64,000 nt of DNA. Origin: Pagrus major (Eukaryota; Chordata; Actinopteri; Spariformes; Sparidae). Shown here one piece after another: positions 9,311-20,530 of the stretch. Numbering within the stretch: the stretch's first letter is position 1; every line of letters starts with the position of its first letter. The position numbers and the translations under genes are program-made. Under the pieces are notes generated by a model. It was not told the origin of the DNA and did no database searches. It worked only from the letters and a program-made list of their open reading frames with translations. The DNA lies in the NCBI RefSeq assembly GCF_040436345.1, contig NC_133220.1, positions 4,702,436 through 4,766,435 on the forward strand. Reading direction: 5' to 3'.

Positions 9311-12300
9311 CTCCGCAATTGTCTGAGCTGAGAGGAGCTGCGGGGACCAGCGGCGAGTCACACACACAAGCCTTCCGGTGGGAACCTTCAAAATAATACC
9401 AGCCCATGTGAAGTGTGCTGTGTCTATATGAGGGCAGGTCAGTGTTTACATCACACTCCCTCTACTGTCAGAATAAAACCACTGACACACGTTTCTATCA
9501 CATCTAGTATGTATGGGGGAAAATATATATAATACCAATGCAAGTAATGAACATATAAATGGACCCTTTCCAATGCTATATAATCATAACATCAAAGGTC
9601 ACAAAGATTTAGGCGATAAGTGCTCACTCGACTAGAACTATAGTTACTTGTGATAGTATTTGTTTAATGTTAACACAGGTATTTGGCCTTTTTTTTAAGT
9701 TTAGTGGTGCAGGTATTATTCTGATACCTTTGTATCTCAAATCACAGACAATTCTTAAAGGAAAGTCAAATAATAGCCTATGGAAAACTTGGAAGGATAT
9801 GCCTGTTATTCAGTATATATCATTTCCATCATTATTTATTTATTTTTACTTTGAGTTGATGATAATTTAGGTATTTATCATATATTTTTGTTAGCAGTGG
9901 GTCAATTTTCTCTTTACATCAGGTATAAAGGTGTAAATAAACCTTTAAACTTAGTTTGTGTTCAAGTATAAAATCTAATGTCTCCATTTTCATAATTTTG
10001 TCTGTCTTGTTCCCTACTGTGCTCTCAACTTGTCCCACAATGTCAATTCCTCTGCTCTTATTTTGAAGGCAGGCCTCAACCACCGACCGGAACTACGCGG
10101 CCTGGCTAATTGTAGCTAGCTTAGCTTACACAACCTGGACTTTACACAACGTATTTTTCGCATTGTTTTGTAACACAATTACAAAATCAAAGTTTAAATA
10201 ATTATTTAATTAGAGTTATCCTGTCAAATATCTGTTTCTTACTTAATAAACTGAGTCGTGAAGCTGATTTGTGTGACTGCCGGTCAACGTCTCAGCCTTT
10301 GAATGAGAGAACTTTATTGAACCAGTGAACAGGTGACAACAGCTCCTCTCACCTGTGTGTCCACGATTAACAGTGTTTTATTTATTTATTTGTTGTTGAA
10401 CAGGTAAACATCTCAATAAAACAGTTCAGCCCACTTGATTGGATACAATATAACCCCTTTACATGCTTCACATGTAAAAAGTTGGGCTGCAACTGACTTA
10501 TTTTCATTAATAATAATAGAAAATAGTTAAACAGCCAATCAACATTTCCCATAGTCTAAAGGCTGAACTGTAATATAAGCCAGCTGTCCAGTGTTGTTTG
10601 TGGGTTGTTGAATTGTGATTTCTTTTCTTGCTTTTTCCTGCTGAGGATCTCCTGAAGTCTCTATTTGTGTTTCCCTGCTGAGTTAACACAGAGAAGTGAT
10701 TTTATACTAATAACAGTGTTACTTTGGCAGATGCTCATCTTTATTTGTGTCATTGAAGCCTCAGGAGTTTCTGATAAACCGTGTCAGGAGGGGATCTTGT
10801 TGTTGTTTTAGGTCTGGTGTGAAATACACGAACCTTTCCTTTAATGCATCACAAACCAAGAGAGGACAAAACAGATTGAAACCAAAACCAAAACACAATA
10901 GGAAAATATAAACATGAAAATAAGTTCATACAAACAGATTAAAGGATCCAATAAAAAGCAGAGAAATACAGAAATCCAGCTCATAGTAGTAGTTGTACCC
11001 GAATCCTCCACAAGATGGAGACACAGCATCAAGAAACAAATAAAACAAATATAAAACAAAACCTTTCACTCCTGATAATCTGCTGTGGATCTCACTCAGG
11101 CACTGACAAGAGTTTAAAGATAAAACATTTTTTGTCTGTTGGGGTCAAAGATAAAAGGAGGGTCAGTCGTTTTTATCCAGTTTGTGTCAGATGAGACTCA
11201 TCAAGTGTCTTTAGATTTATTAAATGAATGTTTTGAAGCCTGACGTTATGGAGGCAGTCGTCAACCAGGTCTCAACAACCTGCGTACAAATAATAACACA
11301 ACTTTACACTTTCAAACCGCCTGCAGGACGCGTGTCAGTCCTTTATATTATCCTCTGTGGAGGTCTTGGGTTTGTTTGTTTGATTCATCCATCAACCACA
11401 AATCAAAACCCCAAACTTTCCAGACAAACGCAGATCTGAGTGAACATCCGTCAGAGGGCCGGAAGATGGAAAAAGGAAAAACACAATCTGAATAATGAAA
11501 GAACAAACAATCGAGCCTGAAATATTGAGACACGTTAAAACACCCGGCTTGTTCTGAACGACCTTAAGTAGGTGGTGAGTGTAACTGCAGATGGATGTTT
11601 GCTGTTCGACAGCAGGTAGGTTATAAAGTATTCATCGGCCCCAGCAGTGACTGTCATCGCCTGTCATGTTTGCTTGACAGGAGGCTTTTCTCTGTGCTGC
11701 TGCCGTCAGGTACGTGCAGCGCATACGAGAAGGATAATACAGCTTTAAATCTAAATCTAATCTAATCTCGGTCCTGGTCGTCACTGTGGTAGGTTTAGGA
11801 GAAGATCGTTGGCGTGAGAGGTTCACGTCTGAGTTAGTTTATAAGTCGGTGCGTCTCGCACAGACACTGAAGGGAACGTGATGCTGACGGACGTGACACA
11901 ACCACGTTTTTAAAAAAAGAACAAGGCAAAAGTGAAAATTATTGCAAACATCCGTCACAGTTTACAGACTCACTTCCTGCTTAACTCGCATGTGTGGACG
12001 TGTTTTCTCCTGTTGAATGAAGAGAAATCGTGACGCTCAGCTTCAGTTTGACCTCCAGAAATCATCATTCACTGTGTTGATGTTTCTGTTTCCAGACTGC
12101 AGATAGTGACTGGAGGAGGAGGAGGAGGAGGAGGAGGAAGCTGTAGGGAGTGAGGCAGCGACACAGCTTCAGCCTCTCAGCTGACTCTGACGCAGCGACG
12201 GGCGAGGAGAAAAGACTTCAGTAAACTTGATAAAGATGGAACGAGGTGATTTACAGAAGCGAGACGCACCAATAAATGTAAAGTGATGAGATAAGATCGT

Positions 12301-14675
12301 CTTTGTCGGCACATCGCAGCACATCTTGTTGTGTTGAGTTGGTGTGCTGTTGTTCGGGCTGTGGGAACATCTGCCGGTCAGCCTGGGAGGAACTGAGGGA
12401 GGAACTGAAGGTCCAGGTGGCTTTAATCTCATATACACACGACCTCCGAGCAGAGCTGATCACTGGAAGGTAAAAAGAGGAAATTGGAGGCACCACAGGG
12501 GATATTACTCTCTCCTGGTTAAAATCTCTCTCTCCTTGAGTTTGTCTGATCAAACAGTGCGGCACATTTTACACCTGCTTCTTCCAAACGTTGAATCTGA
12601 GAAGCTGATGTATTTGCCACAGTGGTCAGTCAGACCAATGAATCTGTCCCCTCGTCCTGTGTGTTGCACCTCTCACCCTTCGACCGGTCACGTTATTGTG
12701 CTCAAGTGTCGAGAGACGTACAGTAAATCTGGCTTCTAATCAGCATTCAGACTGTTTTATATTCAAGTTGGATGCAAAAATCTATTTTTCCCTACAATGA
12801 ATGTGTCCTGGTTTGCTCTCCGGTGTGCAGAGGAGGCACTTTTTGTTTGTTAAAAAACGTGAGCGCCAAAATCAACATGGCTGCTGCGCTCGTGTATTCT
12901 GTGCCGCCGTCGTCCAGAGAGAGCGAGCTCGAGCCTTTCAATCAGCATTCAAATGATTGTTTCTGTGCAGATCTGCAAAGAGACCTGGGTAATTACAAAG
13001 AGCTGAGATTAGCATTTGCGCACTGACGGCTAAAATAATTCAAACACTTGCACATTTTATGGTTTCATGTTGCGCGTCGAGGGACAGAGTCAGCATTAAA
13101 GTCTCCTTTTCTTGTTCCCTCTTCCTCTTTTTGTGCTATTTACAGGAACGTAACTGTATACGTGTTATAATTGAGTCATAAAGAGAAAAAAGCTTTGGAA
13201 ATTATAAAAAGATAAAGATGTGACAGATCAACATTCAGGCTCTGGTGAGCAGAGAGGTGACAGCTGAAGTAATTGTCTCAGATGTTTTAATGTGCCGCAT
13301 GCTGTGTAATTGCAGACGTGTTCGCTGTCATGGAGATTACGGGCTGCACGTCAGTCTCTGTGTGAGAGTTGTGTATTTCTGAAGAGTCCTTTGGTTGTGT
13401 GTGTATGTACTTGTGTCATGTGTGTGTATCTGTGTCGTGTCAGATGTTTAAATCACGTCGAGGAGCTCTTTGACAGCTGAGTTTGCGTCCCAGATCTGTG
13501 ACATCTGATGCATTAATTTACGCTGATGTGTGCAGGTAAACAGGCGGCAAGAACGGCCTGGAAGGATCAGGTGGATGATTTCCCTCCACGATTAGCAGTA
13601 ATTACTCTTTTTGGCCACCGGGGGGCAGAGTTTAAAACACGATGGAGACAATGGAGGGCCACAAGCGGCTGATCTCGTTTGGTTGGCAGGTCAAAATATC
13701 AATCTTTTATTGACACAATCATAGTTGTACATGTTTATAACTCTACAGCCTCCAAAGCTCATTAAACATGTGCGTTTCTGCACATAATGTTTTTGTTTGC
13801 TTCTCTCGAGACTCATAAATGTTGTGAGTGACTTTTAATCTGGACTGAAATGTCTCCGGGCTGAACAAGCACAAAGGAAAACTTCAAAATGACTTTCATA
13901 AATATATGTAACGCACATTATCATATCAGAATCCGACGTGCTCCTCTGGGGTCAGGTGAGTCAGCGTGTCCTCTGTTTGAAGATGCACTGTGTTGTTTCT
14001 GTGTGATCCACATCAAAGACTGAGATTATCAGGCAGCATTACGCTGTGATTGTACTGACGCACTGCTTCTTATGTATAATTTTCTTTTTCCCGTCTCTGT
14101 ATACTCACTCACAGGCTCTTTTCAGCTTCACCGCTAGCTTGTTTGCTGCAGAATAATCACTGATTCATACTGTTTACTTCTTTTATAAAGTTTTCTCTAC
14201 AAACTCTGCAGGCCTCAGTGTTCGTGCTCGTCCACGACTGTGTCTTCTTGAGCAGCTTCTCTGGGTTTGTTCTGCTGCATGGAGGCTTAAAATAATCAAC
14301 CGATATTACACAATTAAATGTTTGTGTTGTACGTTTCTGCAAATTACGGACATGTTTTTTGTCCCCTGCAGGTTGAATGTTCAATTTTTACATTTTCTCA
14401 TTCCTCGTACAGGCGACCTCGCATGACTGTCTGCGAGCGCTGATGACTGACGCAGCATCCTCGAGACTCGTAAGCCGGTCGTTGTGTATTCGTGACCTCG
14501 ATGGATTCTTAATTCAGACGAGTAGAGCGAGCATCAGTCGTCTCCTCCAACTCCCACGACATCGCTGAATAATTAAACCCCGACTTTCCAAGATGAACAT
14601 GGAGAAGACGCTGGTGGAGAAGGGTTGGCGAGGTGATGAGGGAGGCGCTGTTTGAGACGAGAGTTTGCTTTTCAG
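9308..14675. other. Intergenic region upstream of CYC1, no gene supported
   Basis: AT-rich sequence with scattered short ORFs, none with family resemblance or paired splice sites. The segment at about 10485-10560 (GGGCTGCAACTGACTTATTT) resembles the end of a dispersed teleost repeat that typically reads GGGCTGCAACTAACGATTATT. A (GGA)n tract lies at 12112-12139. No divergent gene is visible opposite the CYC1 promoter. Confidence 0.55.
12112..12139. repeat. (GGA)n trinucleotide repeat
   Basis: About nine uninterrupted GGA units on the plus strand (homopurine). Confidence 0.95.
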
Positions 14676-15018
14676 GTTTTAACACAGAGGATGTTTTAAT
14701 CAGACGGTGGAACGAGACCTTCGTGTGAGACTCGGACAGGTAAAGGTGTGTTTGGACCAGAGATGTGGGTGTGTTATGTCAGTCTGTGACGGAGATCCGG
14801 TTCACTCCAGACCTACAGGTTGTTTTTCATTTTCAAACTTGTCTTCAGCTTCAGCCGATAATCTTTTCAAACTGCCGTGTGAAGTGAAAATAAAGCCAGA
14901 CAGAATTCAGTTGTGGGTTTCTTTCTCTCCAGCCAGATGCCACAGTTGCTCCTGCTCCCCTCGGGTTCTGCCGTCCCCACTCAGAACACGGGACCTTCAC
15001 CCGTGTGGACTCGAACAG
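14676..15018 (+). other. Two exon-like segments, possible non-coding transcript
   Basis: 14676-14739 is bounded by TTTGCTTTTCAG and CGGACAG/GTAAAG. 14933-15018 is bounded by TTTCTTTCTCTCCAG and CGAACAG/GTGAGT. All four splice signals fit consensus well. The first segment has stops in every frame; the second is open in at least two frames but matches nothing I recognise. This may be a lncRNA or chance. Confidence 0.15.
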
Positions 15019-15170
15019 GTGAGTTTTAAATGCAGCAGTCGCAGATCAGACTGAAGCTGAGTGCAGACTGAATGAAAGGTTCACTGCTCTTCCACTTCAC
15101 CACCGTGTCCTTCTGGTTGTTCCCATTACAGAGAGTGTTACTGCTGTCAGGGTGTGTTTACCTCACCTGA

Positions 15171-15172
<2 letters not shown>

Positions 15173-15246
<74 letters not shown>
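15173..15246. repeat. (CA)37 microsatellite
   Basis: 74 uninterrupted bases. Confidence 0.97.
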
Positions 15247-15250
<4 letters not shown>

Positions 15251-15784
15251 AACACTTCATAGATAAAAAGAAAGAGGCTTACAGTGCAGGTAGCAGACAG
15301 ACGGAGTGGGGTGACACACACACTCGACCTCACACACACACGAACAAGCGACATGTGGTCGAACATTCATCCATCCAGACGCCCTCACACTGATCCTCCG
15401 GGCTGTGCGGAGCAGCTTCAGCGCCTCCTTCAGGGCAGTCGACCCATCCAGAGGGCTGCAGCAGGTCCGTCCTTGTGTTCAGGTCGTGAGAAGTTCTTCT
15501 CTTGTCGATAAGTTTCCGTCGTCTCTACCAACACTGATCGACACAGAGCGACTGCAGCTCCGTCGGTTTGTTGCGTCTGTGTTCAGTGAAGCCTCTCTGA
15601 CCTCTCAGACGGGCCTCGGGTCTTCAGAACAGGGACAGCTCACTGTTCTCGGGTCAAACTGAAGATGATTGTGTTTCACTGTTGCTGCCCTGCAACCCTG
15701 AGACAGCAGACCGACCGTCCACACGCCGTCTGAAGAGTAAAGACGAGTCTGTAAAAGACATTTTACTGGAAAATCCACTCGTGT

Positions 15785-16185
15785 CCTTTGGGCTTTTTCT
15801 TTACTTTGTGTCATCGTGTTTTGTTATTTGGACTCTTGTGTTCTGTTTTCTTCTTTCTCTTGTGTTTTTCCTACAGAAAGGAACTTTGTAGTTTATGATC
15901 TGAAAACAAAGAATAGTTTTTTGTGACCCTGGAATGAGCCTTTTTATATTCACAGAGGGAGCTGAGCTTTATTCACATTTTCCTTCGGGGCTTTTTCTTG
16001 ATTTTGTTGCATCGTATTTTGAGATTTGGACTTTTTCTACTTATTCTTACAAATCTGTTGTTGTCTTTTTCTTTCTCTTGTGTTTTTTCCTACAAAGGAG
16101 AACTTTGTAAAACTGAGAATTGTGTTTTTGTGACCCTGAATGAGCCTTTTTGTTTTCACAGAGGGAGCTGGGCTTCTTTGACAAG
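15785..16185 (+). repeat. Two-copy tandem duplication, unit about 205 bp
   Basis: Unit 1 (about 15785-15975) and unit 2 (about 15988-16185) share in order GGGCTTTTTCTT, ATTTGGACT, TTTCTTTCTCTTGTGTTTTT, CCTACA, GAACTTTGTA, TTTTTGTGACCCTG, AATGAGCCTTTTT and TTCACAGAGGGAGCTG. Divergence is moderate, so the duplication is not recent. Confidence 0.8.
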
Positions 16186-16347
16186 GTCCTCCTCTGCCAA
16201 GTCACTTCTCACCTGGAAAGTGTGGAAGGAAAAATATAAATTCAGCTCATTTCAGTGTAGTCACACAATCAAAGTACACAGTTTTATTTAGATTTTGTGA
16301 CCACTGTGGACTAAATAGTTCCAGTCAGACAAATACGTGTGTATACG

Positions 16348-16461
16348 ACTGTGTATCTGACTGTGTGTATCTGCCTGTGTGTGTCTGCCTGTGTGTATCC
16401 GCCTGTGTGTATCTGCCTGTGTGTGTCTGACTGTGTGTATCTGACTGTGTGTATCTGACGG
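16348..16461 (+). repeat. Minisatellite, 14-bp unit
   Basis: About eight variants of CTGTGTGTATCTGA (TATC/TGTC/TATCC and CTGA/CTGC alternatives) in tandem. Confidence 0.85.
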
Positions 16462-18914
16462 CCCGAGACACGACTGTCAGCTGATGAAGCTTAGACCACG
16501 TTTAAATCTAATTATCACCATGTTTGCTCACTGTTTCATTTTCCAGACTTGGTTTTCAGTCAGATGGTTTCATGAAACGCTGTTTGTGTTTTGGATATCT
16601 GGAGATGACACACTGAACACACACAGACGCCACAGAGCCTCTCTGGGTCTTTTTATTTTCTTGAAGGCTGTCATTTCAACAACAACAAACAACAGATGCC
16701 ATGAAAAGACCGAACCCAACTATGTCTGATTGAATCTATTTAATACTTGGCTACTTGTCTGTCTGTGGCATTGAGCTCAATGTTTCCTGCTGAAGAGAGA
16801 AAACCTGAAAAACAGCTCAGAGTTTCAAGGAGATTCAAACAGATTAATAACAATATATAGTGTATTTGTTGTGCGCTTCCTGCATCCGTGTGTCAGCTCA
16901 GAACATTGTTCATGTTATTCTGATGTTGTTTTGCTCCTGCAGTTTAAGAAAGTGGTGCTCTTGGTGTCGAAAACTTTATTTTGATGACTTCTAGGCCTTT
17001 AAAAGAGCAGCAGGAAGCTCCTCATCTCTAAGTCAGTGGATTTTTAAATTGGTTATCGGTTAAATGTCTCAAATAAGGTCTGTGGGTTTCATGTTTTGTT
17101 CTATGCAACCTCTGCTTAGCTTTAGGCACAAGAACCAAGGCTTAAAAATACCTGTTTTGGTGGCCGCGATCCACAGACGGAGATGGTCAGACTTTCTGTG
17201 CTGGAAACATCCTCAGGTCTCCTTAAAAAAACAAAACACCTGCTTCTGATGTGACAAAAGCAGATAGAAAATGTCCCCAAGGTGTCCGTAAAAATATCCA
17301 CTGGTTTGACTCGAGCTGCGGTCGGCCGTTTGGCTGTGATGTTGAAGTCATGAGACCCCCATGTAGTTTGTACAAAATACGAAATCCAACTGAAAAATCT
17401 CGTCTGCTTTGTGTCGAGGGAACAAAGGCGACGCTAACATCTCACCTGCAGCACGCCATTATTTCTGCAAGCGTCATTATGTGATACTGCGGCCAGTCTG
17501 TGTTCCTTAAGGTCTCAGGAAATGTCCACAATCACAGATTACACTTCAGGACAAGATAATACACTTTTGAACCACAAACCTGGAACCAGCACTGCGATTG
17601 GTGCGAGGTTGTCCCGTTCACACACTCAGGCAGCACGGCGGGAAAGGAGGACGCTGCTGCTGATGTCGATAGCGTTCACAGCAGCAGGTTAAATCCCCCG
17701 AGACGCAGACAGACTGAACCCGAAGCGCTCTGCAGGCCGCCGTCACCCGTAAATCCGACCTGACAGGGACGAGCAGCCAAGGAGACGAGGACAAAGCTTC
17801 AGGATACACCTGCCTTCGGTTCGGTCGCTACCGCTGACTTCTCCCCCAGAATAAGAAATGAAAAGGCTTCATGTTCAGTCAGACTAAATTTGCTTTGCTT
17901 TAAAAATACCAGGCTCGTTCACCAAGTACACGGCTGGAAAATGTCCCTAAAAACTGAACTGAACTTTTACTTCTAGCGGAGAGAATCCCTGCCCTGCAAC
18001 CTGGATCTATACAATCCATCAAACTCAATGAATCACTTAATTAAATCGTTCATAATTCATTCAGACAGGACAGAACTGCAGCTCAAGAACATTGTCATAT
18101 CAGCTCTTTATGAGAACGGGGAGGAATACCAATGACTTTAAAGTACATGAAGGAGACACAGAAAGACAGAAAAGGCCCAAAATGCTACTTACAGTACTTT
18201 ATCATTACATTTCAACACATATCAAGATGACACTCATTTCAAACACAAGCTTCAGTTCACTCAACGGACACAATGAATGAAAAACAAACTACAATGTTAA
18301 ATTAAAACGCTCTGGGACTGAAGGTCGGGTCGGTTGTGAGTTGCCGCGGACCTTTAATATATTAAATCTACATAAATGGACAATATATTTCTGTTGTGTA
18401 GACATGTGAGACTTAAAAGTGTTATTCTTTTTGTGTCCATGTAGCACAGATTGATAGAAAATTCACTGTACAAATGTTACGATGTTGGAATAAAACATGC
18501 AAAATAATAACACACGAAGCATCAAATGTAGAGTGATATTTATAATCAGGGAGGTACAGTTACCTTTTACAACCTGTTTCATATCAACCTCCAAACACTC
18601 ACAAGAGACAAGAGAAGCGTGTTAAAGTTAAGACCAAACTAATTCAGGCAAATAAAGACCGCAACTTCCTGCTGGTTGGTAAAAGGACAAACTGCCAACT
18701 CTGCATTTTTTAGATTAAGATCAAATCGACTGCGTCACCTGTGCATATCAGAGTATCAGAGTATCAGTGCGACATGGACCTGTCTCAAAGTCTAAAACAG
18801 GCCATGCTGAAACACCTAAAGACTACAAAGAGCTTCCATCTGTTCTTCTTCACTTTAAAAGCAGTTCAACGCTGTGAAAACAAAACAAGAGACGACAGGA
18901 GTCCATGTACATCA
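16462..18914. other. Intergenic, 3' side of the third TRIM gene
   Basis: No coding exon supported. The last several hundred bases before 18915 should include the minus-strand TRIM 3' UTR; I could not place its polyadenylation signal. Confidence 0.5.
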
Positions 18915-20312
18915 TCACCGCTCTGTTGTTACAGAGAGAGGGGTTTGTAATATCTTCAGCGGGTGTGAAGTCACAGTGTTAAAGTACGGAAACATCCTCT
19001 GAGTGAAGGTGTGTGTGAAGGTGTGTATGTGTGTGTCGGTGTCGGGATCGGAGAACGACAGCTTCCTTCTGTTCCAGTCCAGTTTCACTCTGATCCTCTG
19101 GAGCTTCTTCTTCACTTGGAGAGCGGCGGGCTGATCTGGATCCGAGTCTGCTGTGTAGTCGCCGTCGCAGAACACGATTCTGAATAATCCAGGGAGCGTC
19201 TCAAGGTTTCTCCGGACAGCGTCCGCTAACATTCCCACGGCCCAGACCGGACTGTCTCCGACCTCCACGTCCCAGCTGTGAGTCCCCGAGTCAAAGCCCT
19301 CGGAGCCGAGGACGGCGAGGTACGAGTCAAACCTCTGAGGGTTTTCAGGAGGCGTCTGTGTCCTTCCACGTCTCACAGTGGTCAGATCTTCAGACAGGAG
19401 GAGTTCTGGATGAGCAGAGTTTGGATCCAGAATCACAGGAGTGTAGGAGACCGTCTCCTTCATCTTGTTCCAGATGTTGAAGCTCAGGTTGCCCAGGTGT
19501 TTGGCCACATCTATCAGAGCTCCTGAGACCAGCTGTGGATCCTCCAGCAGGGGGCGCTGCTGGACTCTCTTCACTGCAGCCTTGTAGTTCTGCAGGAATG
19601 AGACGTCTTCAGCTCTCAGCTCCTCCTCTGTGGCTCTGATTGCGTTTGAAAGTGCTTCCATGTCTCTGTTCAGAGCCTTAGTCTTCTTCTTCATCATCTG
19701 ACTCTTCTGCTCCTCTTCCTCCCTCAGAGCAGAGATCCTGGCATCTTCTTCCTCTTGTAGAAACCAATGAAGCTTCTTAAACTGCTCCTTGATCTGCTTC
19801 TCCGTGTGTCGGGCCTGGACCTTGATGTGTTTTGCTGTTTGATCACAGTTTCCTTCAGCTTGTTCAAAGACCTTCAGTTTCTCCTGTAAGGGCTTCAGGG
19901 ACTTCTGGAGCTCTTCTTTAAGATCCTGTGCAGCTTCATCGATGGGTCTGAATCTGTGGTTGTTGTGTGTTTTTGAGTCTCTGCAGACGACACACACCGG
20001 CTGCTGATGGTCCAGACAGAAGAGCTTGAGTTCCTCACCGTGCAGACTGCAGAGAGCCTCTGGTGAAGCTGAAGCTGACTGATCTCTCTGCAGTACGAAG
20101 CTCTCACACAGGTTCTTTAACGCCAGGTTACGAGGCGGATCGCTCATTAAAGGTTTTTCCTTGCACACTGGACACTGCTTCACTAGTTTCCCTCTCCACC
20201 ATCTCTGCAGACAGTCTCTACAGAAGCTGTGGCTGCACGACAGGACGACCGGATCTTTGAAGACGTCCCGACAGACAGGACAGGTGAGATCCTCCTCTGA
20301 TACTGAAGCCAT
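18915..20312 (-). CDS. TRIM35-like E3 ubiquitin ligase, complete
   Basis: Single coding exon, 465 residues from the ATG at 20312 (MASVSEEDLTCPVC). An upstream in-frame ATG at 20339 adds nine residues but lies before a splice-acceptor-like TTCACTCAG, so it is probably intronic. A C3HC4 RING is at about 11-50 ([17 protein letters not shown]). A B-box 2 at about 86-118 keeps all ligands (CSLH, C, CVVC, HNNH). A coiled coil follows at about 120-255, and PRY/SPRY at about 280-455 ([61 protein letters not shown]). Length and domain order are those of intact fish TRIM35-like proteins, which act as RING E3 ligases, some in antiviral or inflammatory signalling. The coiled coil and PRY are nearly identical to the gene at 1-999, but the central SPRY loops are not. 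Naming beyond the family is unsafe. Confidence 0.93.
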   Translation of the reverse strand: MASVSEEDLTCPVCRDVFKDPVVLSCSHSFCRDCLQRWWRGKLVKQCPVCKEKPLMSDPPRNLALKNLCESFVLQRDQSASASPEALCSLHGEELKLFCLDHQQPVCVVCRDSKTHNNHRFRPIDEAAQDLKEELQKSLKPLQEKLKVFEQAEGNCDQTAKHIKVQARHTEKQIKEQFKKLHWFLQEEEDARISALREEEEQKSQMMKKKTKALNRDMEALSNAIRATEEELRAEDVSFLQNYKAAVKRVQQRPLLEDPQLVSGALIDVAKHLGNLSFNIWNKMKETVSYTPVILDPNSAHPELLLSEDLTTVRRGRTQTPPENPQRFDSYLAVLGSEGFDSGTHSWDVEVGDSPVWAVGMLADAVRRNLETLPGLFRIVFCDGDYTADSDPDQPAALQVKKKLQRIRVKLDWNRRKLSFSDPDTDTHIHTFTHTFTQRMFPYFNTVTSHPLKILQTPLSVTTER

Positions 20313-20431
20313 CTTCTCTCTGAGTGAAGACAGGAACACAGCGAATACAAAGATAAAATTTTAGTCAGAACAATCCTTCTCTTTTTAGCTCCTAGCTTTC
20401 CAGTGCTCCCAGTACTCCCAGCGTTTCCTAC

Positions 20432-20530
20432 CTGTTGCTCTTTGCCCCAGTAGACATCCTGGCTTTGCTTTGAATGTAATCGTCTCTCGGTGTCTCTCCT
20501 CGGTTGAACAACAGCCGTCTGTATTTCTTG
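20432..20530 (-). other. Possible 5' UTR exon of the third TRIM gene
   Basis: On the minus strand the segment ends GCAACAG/GTAGGAA, a fair donor. About 112 bases later an acceptor (CTTCACTCAG at 20320) sits seven bases before the TRIM start codon. The upstream limit is a guess. A short intron just before the coding exon would explain why the ATG at 20339 is not used. Confidence 0.3.
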
